Assembly (NCBI GenBank): GCA_013042025.1
Contig: JABDQY010000248.1
Span: forward strand, 1 to 6,920
Direction: 5' to 3'
From: Bacteroidia bacterium
Lineage (GTDB): Bacteria > Bacteroidota > Bacteroidia > NS11-12g > UBA9320
Length of the DNA stretch: 6,920 nucleotides
Each line of letters opens with the position of its first letter. The first letter of the stretch is position 1. The notes below the pieces were generated by a model, which worked only from the letters and a program-made list of their open reading frames with translations, was not told the DNA's origin and ran no database searches. A program made the translations under genes and the position numbers. This document shows positions 1-5,854 of this stretch, piece by piece.

Positions 1-203
1 CCAGAGAAGATATCAATAAGTCCTAGTAAACCTCCAGATTTGGCATTGCCATAAACCTCTTGTAAAACCAATGGATCTACACCAGGAATAACGATGAAAG
101 TTCCTATTCTATAAACAACCAATAAAAGAAGAAGGTTAAGTAACCTTGTTCTTAAATCTTCAATTGAAAATATATTCTTTAATGTACTTATTAATTTCTT
201 CAT
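1..203 (-). CDS. secY: Protein translocase subunit SecY, N-terminal fragment
   Basis: SecY is the pore-forming subunit of the SecYEG channel in the inner membrane, which passes unfolded proteins out of the cytoplasm and inserts membrane proteins. Only the first 67 codons and two bases of the next are present; the gene runs off the left edge. The start ATG lies 4 nt after the rplO stop. Residues 1-20 form a basic amphipathic N-terminus containing the IEDLR motif. A first transmembrane segment spans about residues 21-38 and is very leucine-rich. The following YRIGTFIVIPG stretch (31-41) is typical of SecY at the end of TM1, and a glycine-rich GGLLGLIDIFS segment (57-67) matches the start of the plug region. 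Its place directly after rplO is the standard bacterial arrangement. Bacterial SecY is usually about 430-450 residues, so roughly 15% is visible. This gene has the least typical start context in the window, with T at -3. Confidence 0.95.
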   Translation of the reverse strand, partial: MKKLISTLKNIFSIEDLRTRLLNLLLLLVVYRIGTFIVIPGVDPLVLQEVYGNAKSGGLLGLIDIFS

Positions 204-207
204 AAAT

Positions 208-654
208 CTAGACGGTTTCTGCTGAACCTCCTGCTTTTTCTATTGCTTCTTTAGCAGTTTTTGTAAAAGCGTTTACTTTCACATCAACCTTACTTGTTAG
301 CTCACCTCTTCCTAAAATTTTAACTAATTCAGTTTTCTTAATCATTTTAGCTTCAATTAATGAAGCCATTGTTACTTCTTTAGCTTTGGTTCTAGTTACA
401 AAATCTTGTAATCTATCAAGGTTAATTCCAACATATTCTACCCTGTTTGGATTTCTAAATCCAAACTTAGGTACTCTTCTTTGCAATGGCATTTGCCCAC
501 CTTCAAAACCTACAGCTCTGCTGTAACCGGTTCTTGACTGAGCTCCTTTATGTCCTTTAGTAGAAGTTCCACCTCTACCAGAACCTTGTCCTCTTGCAAT
601 TCTTTTTCCTTTTTTTACCGAACCCTTTGCCGGTTTTAAATTATGCAATTCCAT
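208..654 (-). CDS. rplO: 50S ribosomal protein L15
   Basis: L15 (uL15) is a late-assembling large-subunit protein that binds 23S rRNA. The predicted protein has 148 residues, the usual bacterial length. The N-terminal third is a basic, glycine-rich RNA-binding extension with GQGSGRGGTSTKGHKG at about residues 22-37. It is followed by the hallmark FEGGQMPLQRRVPKFGF at 50-66. A globular C-terminal domain follows and ends in AGGSAETV. The frame stays open five codons upstream to another ATG at 669, which would add MKKRS. I chose the ATG at 654 because MELHNLKPA is the conserved family start and because the longer form would overlap the end of rpmD. The chosen start gives a 1-nt gap after the rpmD TAG, suggesting translational coupling. 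The stop is TAG. Confidence 0.97.
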   Translation of the reverse strand: MELHNLKPAKGSVKKGKRIARGQGSGRGGTSTKGHKGAQSRTGYSRAVGFEGGQMPLQRRVPKFGFRNPNRVEYVGINLDRLQDFVTRTKAKEVTMASLIEAKMIKKTELVKILGRGELTSKVDVKVNAFTKTAKEAIEKAGGSAETV

Positions 655-655
655 A

Positions 656-835
656 CTACGCTTTTTCAACCTTTAATAAATGCTCTACTTTACGAATCAT
701 TCCGTTAACTGCTGGAGATTCTTCTACAACTCTTGCTTTATTCAATTTTTTAAGTCCAAGAGCAATCAAAGTTTTCTTCTGATCACTTGGTCTTCTAATC
801 GCACTTCTAACTTGTGTTATTTTTAGCTTTCCCAT
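656..835 (-). CDS. rpmD: 50S ribosomal protein L30
   Basis: L30 (uL30) is a small single-domain large-subunit protein that binds 23S rRNA. It is found in most but not all bacteria, and its presence here matches the E. coli order rpsE-rpmD-rplO. Translation of the gap between rpsE and rplO gives 59 residues, the normal size. It begins MGKLKITQVRSAIRR and continues with the family pattern RRP-S-DQKKTLIALGLKKL at about 14-32. The C-terminal half has the expected NGMIRKVEHLLKVE ending. The ATG at 835 lies 4 nt after the rpsE stop, with AAA at -1 to -3. The stop TAG is 1 nt before the rplO start. There is no in-frame competitor start, and the reading frame is intact. Confidence 0.96.
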   Translation of the reverse strand: MGKLKITQVRSAIRRPSDQKKTLIALGLKKLNKARVVEESPAVNGMIRKVEHLLKVEKA

Positions 836-839
836 TTTA

Positions 840-1358
840 CTATCCGTTAAACACTTTATTTACACTTGTTCCTCTTTGTTCTGCTACTGTATAAGCATCT
901 CTAAGTTTAGACAATGCATCTATCGTTGCTTTAACCACGTTATGTGGATTTGAAGAACCTTTTGATTTTGCTAGTACATCATGTACACCTGCACTTTCAA
1001 AAACTGCACGCATAGCACCACCAGCAATTACTCCAGTACCACTTGCAGCAGGTTTCATAAATACTCTACCTCCAGAATACTTTCCATATTGTTCATGTGG
1101 AATAGTACTATTAATCAAAGGAACTTTAATTAAATTCTTTTTGGCATCTTCAATACCTTTTTGAATAGCATCGATAACCTCACCTGCTTTTCCTAAGCCA
1201 TGACCAACGATACCGTTACCATCACCTACAACTACAATAGCGTTGAAGCTGAAAGTTCTACCACCTTTGGTAACTTTTGCTACTCTGTTTATATTCACAA
1301 CAGTTTCTTTTAATTCAAGATCTGTTGTTTTGATTTGTTTTAATGTTTGCGTTGCCAT
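840..1358 (-). CDS. rpsE: 30S ribosomal protein S5
   Basis: S5 (uS5) sits on the solvent side of the 30S subunit near the mRNA entry region and helps control decoding accuracy and mRNA unwinding. The product has 172 residues. The N-terminal double-stranded-RNA-binding-like domain spans about residues 14-77, with NRVAKVTKGGRTFSF (24-38) and VVVGDGNGIVGHGLGK (42-57). The VTKGGR loop corresponds to the region where spectinomycin-resistance changes map in E. coli S5; no deletion is visible there. The C-terminal domain carries GTGVIAGGAMRAV and GSSNPHNVVKATIDAL, which are strong family signatures. The start ATG is 4 nt downstream of the rplR TAG. An AAGGAGG sequence lies 17 nt upstream inside rplR, too distant for a normal Shine-Dalgarno site. 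The stop is TAG. Confidence 0.98.
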   Translation of the reverse strand: MATQTLKQIKTTDLELKETVVNINRVAKVTKGGRTFSFNAIVVVGDGNGIVGHGLGKAGEVIDAIQKGIEDAKKNLIKVPLINSTIPHEQYGKYSGGRVFMKPAASGTGVIAGGAMRAVFESAGVHDVLAKSKGSSNPHNVVKATIDALSKLRDAYTVAEQRGTSVNKVFNG

Positions 1359-1362
1359 AATT

Positions 1363-1707
1363 CTAGAATTTTAATCCTCCTTCTCTTGCTCCTTCAGCTA
1401 AATTTTTCACTCTTCCGTGATATAAGTAACCGTTTCTATCAAATTTAACTTGCTCAATACCGTTTGCCTTAGCTTTTTCAGCTACTGCGATTCCAACTTC
1501 TTTTGCAATTTCAGTTTTCGTTCCCTTTGCAATTCCTTGCGAAGAAACAGAAAACAATGTTGCACCTTTAGTATCATCTATAATTTGAGCATAGATAGCT
1601 TTATTACTGCGATAAACACATAACCTAGGCACATCCGCTGTACCCAAAACTTTGCTTCTAATTCTCGCTTTGATTTTAGCTCTTCTATTTGCTTTATTCT
1701 TAATCAT
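1363..1707 (-). CDS. rplR: 50S ribosomal protein L18
   Basis: L18 (uL18) binds 5S rRNA and, with L5, helps attach the 5S particle to the central protuberance of the 50S subunit. The 114-residue product is close to the E. coli length of 117. It opens with a highly basic segment (residues 2-19, rich in K and R) followed by the conserved PRLCVYRSNKAIYAQIIDD (27-45). It ends with the family signature FDRNGYLYHGRVKNLAEGAREGGLKF at about 89-114. The codons for the terminal EGG create AAGGAGG on the mRNA. The gene begins 14 nt after the rplF stop, one of only two gaps above 5 nt in the window; that gap holds a purine run, AGAAAGAG, 4 nt before the ATG. The stop is TAG. Confidence 0.97.
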   Translation of the reverse strand: MIKNKANRRAKIKARIRSKVLGTADVPRLCVYRSNKAIYAQIIDDTKGATLFSVSSQGIAKGTKTEIAKEVGIAVAEKAKANGIEQVKFDRNGYLYHGRVKNLAEGAREGGLKF

Positions 1708-1721
1708 AATGCTCTTTCTAA

Positions 1722-2270
1722 TTATTTAGCTGCTGTTTTACCTGCTTTTCTTCTCAGTTGCTCACCAACATACTTAATACCTTTACCTTTATATGGCTCT
1801 GGTGGTCTCAAGCTTCTAAGTTTTGCAGCTACTTGTCCAACTAATTGTTTGTCAATACTTTCAAAAGTTACTTTAGGCGGTTGACCTTTAACCGATTCCG
1901 CTGAAACCTTAACTTCAGGTGGAATTTGCATAAAAATTGTATGGGAATAACCTAAGTTTAATTCCAACAATTGTCCAGTAACTGTGGCTCTATAACCTAC
2001 ACCTACTAACTCTTGCTCAGTTTTGAATCCTTCAGTTACACCAACAATCATATTATTGATTAGCGAACGATATAAACCATGCTTTGCTTTATGCTCTTTT
2101 GCCTCGCTAGTACGCTCAACAATAATATTGCCATCTTCAATCTTAACCTCAACCAAATCAACGGCCTGACTAAGCTCTCCCTTTGGTCCTTTTGCAGTTA
2201 CTAAACCGTTGTCAACTTTAACTTCAACACCGGTTGGTAATGCGATTGGATTATTTCCTATTCTTGACAT
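1722..2270 (-). CDS. rplF: 50S ribosomal protein L6
   Basis: L6 (uL6) lies near the base of the L7/L12 stalk by the sarcin-ricin loop of 23S rRNA, where elongation factors bind. It has two related alpha/beta domains: about residues 1-80, beginning MSRIGNNPIALPTGVEV, and about 83-182. The second contains the hallmark RPPEPYKGKGIKY (155-167) and a basic tail, RRKAGKTAAK. At 182 residues it is slightly longer than E. coli L6 (177), which is normal. The ATG at 2270 begins the conserved family N-terminus. It follows the longest gap in the cluster, 25 nt after rpsH, and is preceded by the A/T-rich AATTAATAAA with no Shine-Dalgarno sequence. The stop is TAA. Confidence 0.98.
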   Translation of the reverse strand: MSRIGNNPIALPTGVEVKVDNGLVTAKGPKGELSQAVDLVEVKIEDGNIIVERTSEAKEHKAKHGLYRSLINNMIVGVTEGFKTEQELVGVGYRATVTGQLLELNLGYSHTIFMQIPPEVKVSAESVKGQPPKVTFESIDKQLVGQVAAKLRSLRPPEPYKGKGIKYVGEQLRRKAGKTAAK

Positions 2271-2295
2271 TTTATTAATTTAAATCTTTTCTTTC
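2271..2295 (-). other. 25-nt rpsH–rplF intergenic gap
   Basis: This is the longest non-coding stretch in the window. On the mRNA strand it is purine-rich at its 5' end (GAAAGAAAAGA), then AT-rich (TTTAAATTAATAAA) up to the rplF ATG. It holds a short ATTTAAAT palindrome but no stem with GC pairs, no T-run, and no TAnnTTTG-type Bacteroidota -7 element. Most likely it is only the A/T-rich translation-start region of rplF. A role in mRNA processing cannot be excluded from sequence alone. Confidence 0.5.
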
Positions 2296-2700
2296 TTACG
2301 ATACGTAGCAAAGTACTTCACCACCTACATGTTTTCCTCTTGCTTCTTTATCAGTCATTACTCCGTGAGAAGTTGAAACTATAGCAATACCTAAACCATT
2401 AAGAACACGAGGCAACTCTTCAGCACTTCTGTATTGTCTTAATCCAGGCTTACTAACTCTTCTTAACTCTCTTATTGCAGAAAGTTTAGTTGTTGGATGA
2501 TATTTAAGAGCAATTTTAATTGTTCCTTGAGGACCAGCTTCATCAAACTTATAGTTCAAGATGTAACCTTTGTCAAAAAGCACTTCAGTCATTGCTTTCT
2601 TAATATTAGAAGCTGGAATATCAACAATTCTATGATTTGCCTTGATTCCGTTTCTTAATCGTGTTAAATAATCTCCTATTGGATCTGTAATTTTACTCAT
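2296..2700 (-). CDS. rpsH: 30S ribosomal protein S8
   Basis: S8 (uS8) is a primary 16S rRNA-binding protein that nucleates assembly of the 30S central domain; in E. coli it also represses spc-operon translation. The 134-residue product starts MSKITDPIGDYLTRLRNG. The C-terminal RNA-binding domain includes SKPGLRQY, then LPRVLNGLGIAIVSTSHG with the conserved Ser-Thr-Ser at 109-111, and ends GGEVLCYVS. The reading frame stays open 27 codons upstream to an ATG at 2781, but that part overlaps rpsN in another frame and has no S8 similarity, so I start at 2700. The start lies 4 nt after the rpsN stop, with A at -3 and AAGAAG just before the ATG formed from the rpsN stop and the spacer. The stop is TAA. 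Confidence 0.97.
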   Translation of the reverse strand: MSKITDPIGDYLTRLRNGIKANHRIVDIPASNIKKAMTEVLFDKGYILNYKFDEAGPQGTIKIALKYHPTTKLSAIRELRRVSKPGLRQYRSAEELPRVLNGLGIAIVSTSHGVMTDKEARGKHVGGEVLCYVS

Positions 2701-2704
2701 CTTC

Positions 2705-2974
2705 TTACCAACTTGCTTTTGATACTCCTGGGATAAGGCCTTTTGAAGCCATTTCTCTAAATACGTTTCTTGAGATTCCAAAATCTCTCATATAACCTCT
2801 TGGTCTGCCAGTTGCAGAACATCTATTTCTTAATCTAGTTGGAGATGCATTTCTAGGAAGCTTTTGCAATCCTTCATAGTCTCCAGCTTCTTTTAGAGCA
2901 GCTCTTTTAGCAGCATACGTTTTTACAGTATGCTCTCTTTTACGCTGTCTCGCTTTCATTGATTCTTTTGCCAT
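2705..2974 (-). CDS. rpsN: 30S ribosomal protein S14 (zinc-independent form)
   Basis: S14 (uS14) binds 16S rRNA in the 30S head near S3 and S19. At 89 residues it is the longer form without a zinc ribbon: the only cysteine is Cys52, and the CxxC pairs of the ~61-residue zinc-binding form are absent. The C-terminal family signature RNRCSATGRPRGYMRDFGIS spans about 49-68, followed by RNVFREMASKGLIPGV and the terminal SW. The N-terminal 40 residues are strongly basic (MAKESMKARQRKREHT). Placement between rplE and rpsH is standard. The start is 5 nt after the rplE stop, in an AAGAAAG context with no strong Shine-Dalgarno sequence. A second zinc-type copy elsewhere in the genome cannot be assessed. 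The stop is TAA. Confidence 0.97.
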   Translation of the reverse strand: MAKESMKARQRKREHTVKTYAAKRAALKEAGDYEGLQKLPRNASPTRLRNRCSATGRPRGYMRDFGISRNVFREMASKGLIPGVSKASW

Positions 2975-2979
2975 CTTTC

Positions 2980-3525
2980 TTAATTCTTTGTAAATGGTAA
3001 TCCTAATTCTGTTAATAAACTATGGCATTCTACATCCGATTTTGCTGTTGTTACAAAAGTGATATCCATACCATTTAATTTCGACACTTTATCGATGTCA
3101 ATCTCAGGGAAGATAATTTGCTCTGGAATACCCATAGTGTAATTACCTCTTCCGTCAAATCCTTTATCGCTAATTCCTTTGAAATCTCTAACACGAGGCA
3201 AAGCAACAGCTACCAATCTATCAAGGAATTCGTACATCTTATCTCCTCTCAAAGTAACTCTACATCCAATAGCCATATCTTCTCTCAACTTAAAGTTAGA
3301 GATTGCTTTCTTAGAATAAGTTGGAACTGCTTTTTGACCTGCAATTGTTGTCATCTCAGCTACAGCTGTATCAACTAATTTCTTGTCAGCTACACCAGCC
3401 CCAATACCTTGATTTAAACAGATTTTCGAAAGCTTAGGAATCTCCATGACATTTTTATAGCCATGTTTTTCTTTCAACTTTCCTGTAAGATCTGTTTCGT
3501 ATGTTGTTCTTAATCTTGGTTTCAT
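2980..3525 (-). CDS. rplE: 50S ribosomal protein L5
   Basis: L5 (uL5) binds 5S rRNA with L18 in the central protuberance and contacts the P-site tRNA elbow and the inter-subunit bridge with S13. The 181-residue product matches the normal length of about 179. Visible signatures are MEIPKLSKICLNQGIGAG (27-44), the basic SKKAISNFKLRED segment (71-83), and LPRVRDFKGIS with the glycine-rich FDGRGNYTMGIPEQIIFPEI. The C-terminus has the DITFVTTAKSD strand. The start is 1 nt after the rplX TAA (TAA-A-ATG), so reinitiation or coupling is likely. In E. coli the S8 repressor site overlaps this junction; I could not recognise an equivalent structure here. The stop is TAA. Confidence 0.98.
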   Translation of the reverse strand: MKPRLRTTYETDLTGKLKEKHGYKNVMEIPKLSKICLNQGIGAGVADKKLVDTAVAEMTTIAGQKAVPTYSKKAISNFKLREDMAIGCRVTLRGDKMYEFLDRLVAVALPRVRDFKGISDKGFDGRGNYTMGIPEQIIFPEIDIDKVSKLNGMDITFVTTAKSDVECHSLLTELGLPFTKN

Positions 3526-3526
3526 T

Positions 3527-3865
3527 TTAATTCTTTATAAAATCGCCTGTTTTCTTTGAATATCTCTGCAATTTTCCTTGATCGTTTCTTTTTCTTCCGA
3601 TACGAGTTGGTTCTCCATTAACTACAAGTTGTAATTTACTTACTCTAATAGCTGATTCAAGCTTTACGATAGAACCATTTGGATTATCTGCATCAGGTTT
3701 TCTGTGCTTTGTAACCATGTTCACGCCATCAACAATGGCTGTACCTTCTTTAAGGTTAACAAGCTTAATTTCACCTACTTTGTTTTTATCGTTTCCAGAA
3801 AGAACTTTTACAGTATCTCCTTTTTTTACGTGTAACTTCGGTATTTTGTTAAATTTACGTTTCAT
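3527..3865 (-). CDS. rplX: 50S ribosomal protein L24
   Basis: L24 (uL24) is an assembly-initiator protein that binds the 5' end of 23S rRNA and in the mature ribosome lies near the polypeptide exit tunnel. The 112-residue product is somewhat longer than E. coli L24 (104). A KOW motif runs about residues 12-40, beginning HVKKGDTVKVLSGNDKNKVG, and is followed by VDGVNMVTKHRKP, both family hallmarks. The C-terminal RIGRKRNDQGKLQRYSKKTG region is basic. The ATG is 3 nt after the rplN TAA. Its upstream context (GCC at -3 to -1) is one of the few in the cluster without A at -3. The stop is TAA. Confidence 0.97.
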   Translation of the reverse strand: MKRKFNKIPKLHVKKGDTVKVLSGNDKNKVGEIKLVNLKEGTAIVDGVNMVTKHRKPDADNPNGSIVKLESAIRVSKLQLVVNGEPTRIGRKRNDQGKLQRYSKKTGDFIKN

Positions 3866-3868
3866 GGC

Positions 3869-4237
3869 TTATAATACTTCTGGTGCTAATGATACAATTT
3901 TCATGAATTTTTTGTCTCTCAACTCTCTTGCAACAGGGCCAAAAATACGTGTTGCTCTAGGCTCGTCTGTAGCTGTAAGTAGAACACAAGAATTATCATC
4001 AAATCGAATATATGACCCATCTGATCTTCTAAATTCTTTTTTAGTTCTAACAACAACAGCTCTAGAAACAGTTCCCTTTTTCATTTGTCCTGCAGGCATT
4101 GCATCCTTAACAGTAACAATTATTTTGTCTCCAACACTTGCGTATCTTCTTTTAGTTCCTCCAAGTACTCTAATACAAAGTACTTCTTTGGCACCACTAT
4201 TGTCCGCAACTTTTAATCTTGATTCTTGTTGTATCAT
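3869..4237 (-). CDS. rplN: 50S ribosomal protein L14
   Basis: L14 (uL14) is a highly conserved beta-barrel protein at the subunit interface, contacting 16S rRNA in an inter-subunit bridge, and is the usual target of the silencing factor RsfS. The product is 122 residues, matching the near-invariant bacterial length. It starts MIQQESRLKVADNSGAKEV, has the signature region AVVVRTKKEFRRSDGSYIRF (60-79), and ends with RIFGPVARELR (97-107) and MKIVSLAPEVL. In E. coli this gene starts the separate spc operon. Here it begins 1 nt after the rpsQ stop (TAA-G-ATG), leaving no room for its own promoter unless that lies inside rpsQ. The stop is TAA. Confidence 0.98.
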   Translation of the reverse strand: MIQQESRLKVADNSGAKEVLCIRVLGGTKRRYASVGDKIIVTVKDAMPAGQMKKGTVSRAVVVRTKKEFRRSDGSYIRFDDNSCVLLTATDEPRATRIFGPVARELRDKKFMKIVSLAPEVL

Positions 4238-4238
4238 C

Positions 4239-4493
4239 TTATTTCGCTCTTTCTACAATTTCAACTAATCTCCAACGCTTGTCTTTGCTTAAAGGTCTTG
4301 TTTCCATGATTCGTACAATGTCATTTTCATTGCACTCATTCTTTTCATCATGAGCCTTAAAGCTAGAAGTTGACTTAACGAACTTCTTATACTTTGGATG
4401 TTTAACCTTACGCTCAACAGTAACTGTAATGGTTTTTTCCATTTTGTTACTTTTAACCGTACCTATAATTTCTTTTCTACTATTTCTTTCCAT
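4239..4493 (-). CDS. rpsQ: 30S ribosomal protein S17
   Basis: S17 (uS17) is a primary 16S rRNA-binding protein with an OB-fold, acting in early assembly of the 5' domain. The product is 84 residues, the same length as E. coli S17. The OB-fold begins with RKEIIGTVKSNKMEKTITVTV (6-26) and continues through KHPKYKKFVKSTSSFKAHDE (31-50). The signature NDIVRIMETRPLSKDKRWRL spans 57-76. The ATG is 3 nt after the rpmC stop, with AAGAA immediately upstream and G at -3. The stop TAA is 1 nt before rplN. No anomaly is visible. Confidence 0.98.
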   Translation of the reverse strand: MERNSRKEIIGTVKSNKMEKTITVTVERKVKHPKYKKFVKSTSSFKAHDEKNECNENDIVRIMETRPLSKDKRWRLVEIVERAK

Positions 4494-4496
4494 TTC

Positions 4497-4700
4497 TTAA
4501 GCGTTTGAACTTTCAACTCTACGTCTGTTAATTTCCGTTAAAAATCGAGCAATAGTTTTTCTAGCTATTCTAATTTTATGTGGATTCTCCACTGGCGAAA
4601 CAGCGTGACTGAATCTAACCTTTTGCAACTGAGCTCTCTCGTCTCTCAACGTTAAGTGAAGCTCCTTGTCAGTCATATTTTTAATATCTTGATACTCCAT
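4497..4700 (-). CDS. rpmC: 50S ribosomal protein L29
   Basis: L29 (uL29) is a small two-helix protein next to the polypeptide exit tunnel, where with L23 it forms part of the docking site for nascent-chain factors. The 67-residue product fits the family length of 60-70. It has an N-terminal helix (about 10-33, DKELHLTLRDERAQLQ) and a second helix carrying NPHKIRIARKTIARFLTEI (39-57), the conserved family motif. The SHAVSPVENP turn resembles Bacteroidota L29 as I remember it. An alternative in-frame ATG exists at codon 9, but the first ATG gives the usual family N-terminus and lies 2 nt after the rplP TAG. The start has G at -3. The stop is TAA. Confidence 0.97.
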   Translation of the reverse strand: MEYQDIKNMTDKELHLTLRDERAQLQKVRFSHAVSPVENPHKIRIARKTIARFLTEINRRRVESSNA

Positions 4701-4702
4701 AA

Positions 4703-5122
4703 CTATGCACTATAATCTGGTCTTACTACAAATTTTGTTGTAACTGGAAGCTTTTGTGCAGCTAGTCTCATTGCCTCTCTAGCAATTTCTTCACTTACAC
4801 CGTCTACTTCAAACATTATCGTTCCTGGCTTAATAACTGCTACCCAATATTCAGGAGAACCTTTACCTTTACCCATACGTACCTCTGCAGGCTTTTTCGT
4901 TACTGGCTTGTCTGGAAATAATCTAATCCAAACTTTTCCTTCTCTTTTCATGTAACGATTAAGAGCAATTCTGGCTGCTTCAATCTGACGTGAAGTAATC
5001 CAAGATGGTTCTAATGATTTTAAACCAAAATCACCAAATTCAATTCTGTGTCCTCTTCCAGCTAGTCCTTTAACTCTACCTTTTTGACGTTTTCTATATT
5101 TAACTCTTTTTGGAGATAACAT
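4703..5122 (-). CDS. rplP: 50S ribosomal protein L16
   Basis: L16 (uL16) organises the A-site tRNA region of the 50S subunit and is essential for peptidyl-transferase function. The product is 139 residues. It begins MLSPKRVKYRKRQKGRVKG and carries RQIEAARIALNRYMKREGKV (45-64), WIRLFPDKPVT (65-75) and VRMGKGKGSPEYWVAVIKPG (81-100), all strong family signatures. Arg82 in the VRMGKGKG loop corresponds to E. coli Arg81, which is hydroxylated by the oxygenase RoxA/YcfD in that species; whether this happens here is unknown. The start is 5 nt after the rpsC stop in an A-rich context (AAGTAAGAATT). The stop TAG is 2 nt before rpmC. Confidence 0.98.
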   Translation of the reverse strand: MLSPKRVKYRKRQKGRVKGLAGRGHRIEFGDFGLKSLEPSWITSRQIEAARIALNRYMKREGKVWIRLFPDKPVTKKPAEVRMGKGKGSPEYWVAVIKPGTIMFEVDGVSEEIAREAMRLAAQKLPVTTKFVVRPDYSA

Positions 5123-5127
5123 AATTC

Positions 5128-5853
5128 TTACTTATTAATTCTTCTTCTATTCCCTTGGTGTCCACCTGGTCTTCTTCTATCTTTCTGTTTTGGATTTCCC
5201 ATTCCCATATTGATAGAAAGATCTCTCTTACCAAATACTTCTTCTTTAAAGATCCACACTTTCACTCCAATTTTTCCATAAACTGTAAGTGCTTCTGTTA
5301 AAGCATAATCAACATCAGCTCTAAATGTATGCAAAGGAATTCTTCCTTCTTTGAACTGTTGTGTTCTTGCCATCTCTGCTCCGTTAAGTCTTCCTGAAAC
5401 CATAATCTTGATTCCTTGAGCACCCATTCTCATTGAAGAAGCAATAGCCATTTTAATAGCTCTTTTAAAGTTTACTCTTCCTTCAATTTGCTGAGCAATT
5501 GATTGCCCAACTAACATCGCATCTAACTCTGGTCTTTTAACTTCGAAGATGTTGATTTGAACATCTTTCTTAGTTAATTTCTTTATTTCTTCTTTCAGTT
5601 TATCAACCTCAGAACCACCTTTACCAATAACAATTCCCGGACGAGAAGTATGTACTGTAATGATAATTCTCTTAAGCATTCTCTCAATTAAAATTTTTGA
5701 GATTCCACCTCTTGGTATTCTAGCTACTAGGTATTTTCTGATTTTGTTGTCTTCAGCAAGTTTTTCACCGAATTCTTTTCCACCATACCAGTTGCTCTCC
5801 CAACCTCGAACGATTCCTAATCTTAAACCTATTGGATTTACTTTTTGTCCCAT
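5128..5853 (-). CDS. rpsC: 30S ribosomal protein S3
   Basis: S3 (uS3) forms part of the mRNA entry tunnel in the 30S head and contributes to the ribosome's mRNA helicase activity. The product is 241 residues (E. coli 233). The N-terminal signature is MGQKVNPIGLRLGIVRGW. A KH-type RNA-binding domain follows, with its GxxG loop as GKGG at 77-80 in RPGIVIGKGGSEVDKLKEEI. Basic residues Lys130, Arg131 and Lys134 in FKRAIKMAI align with the E. coli residues linked to helicase activity. The C-terminal domain contains SGRLNGAEMARTQQFKEGR and GKIGVKVWIFKEE. A strongly basic tail (about 222-241, rich in R, K and G) ends the protein. The start is 1 nt after the rplV TAA (TAA-A-ATG). The stop is TAA. Confidence 0.99.
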   Translation of the reverse strand: MGQKVNPIGLRLGIVRGWESNWYGGKEFGEKLAEDNKIRKYLVARIPRGGISKILIERMLKRIIITVHTSRPGIVIGKGGSEVDKLKEEIKKLTKKDVQINIFEVKRPELDAMLVGQSIAQQIEGRVNFKRAIKMAIASSMRMGAQGIKIMVSGRLNGAEMARTQQFKEGRIPLHTFRADVDYALTEALTVYGKIGVKVWIFKEEVFGKRDLSINMGMGNPKQKDRRRPGGHQGNRRRINK

Positions 5854-5854
5854 T

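Noticed and set aside
462..469. TAAGTTTG on the mRNA strand, matching the Bacteroidota -7 promoter pattern TAnnTTTG
   Set aside because: It encodes the conserved Pro-Lys-Phe-Gly of L15, and the nearest upstream TTG is only about 14 nt away instead of the usual 19-21. A chance match is likely.
655..669. A possible five-residue N-terminal extension of L15
   Set aside because: The upstream ATG lies within the end of rpmD; MELHNLKPA from 654 is the conserved start.
594..782. A hydrophobic-looking 62-codon plus-strand frame
   Set aside because: It is antisense to rplO and rpmD. The hydrophobic residues come from reading complements of lysine- and arginine-rich codons, so it is not evidence of a membrane protein.
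2701..2781. A possible 27-residue N-terminal extension of S8
   Set aside because: It overlaps the rpsN coding sequence in another frame, and the family N-terminus begins at the ATG at 2700 (MSKITDPIG).
3118..3378. An 86-codon plus-strand open frame
   Set aside because: It lies entirely antisense to the intact rplE gene, and its Ser/Asn-rich translation has no recognisable domain.
3460..3560. A possible S8 repressor site at the rplX–rplE junction, as in E. coli
   Set aside because: I could not find a paired stem with an S8-like internal loop around the rplE start; the region is A-rich and looks unstructured. A covariance search would be needed to revive the idea.
3717..4268. A 183-codon open frame on the plus strand
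   Set aside because: It lies entirely antisense to rplX, rplN and the end of rpsQ, three intact conserved genes. Its translation resembles no family I know and is explained by base composition of the opposite strand.
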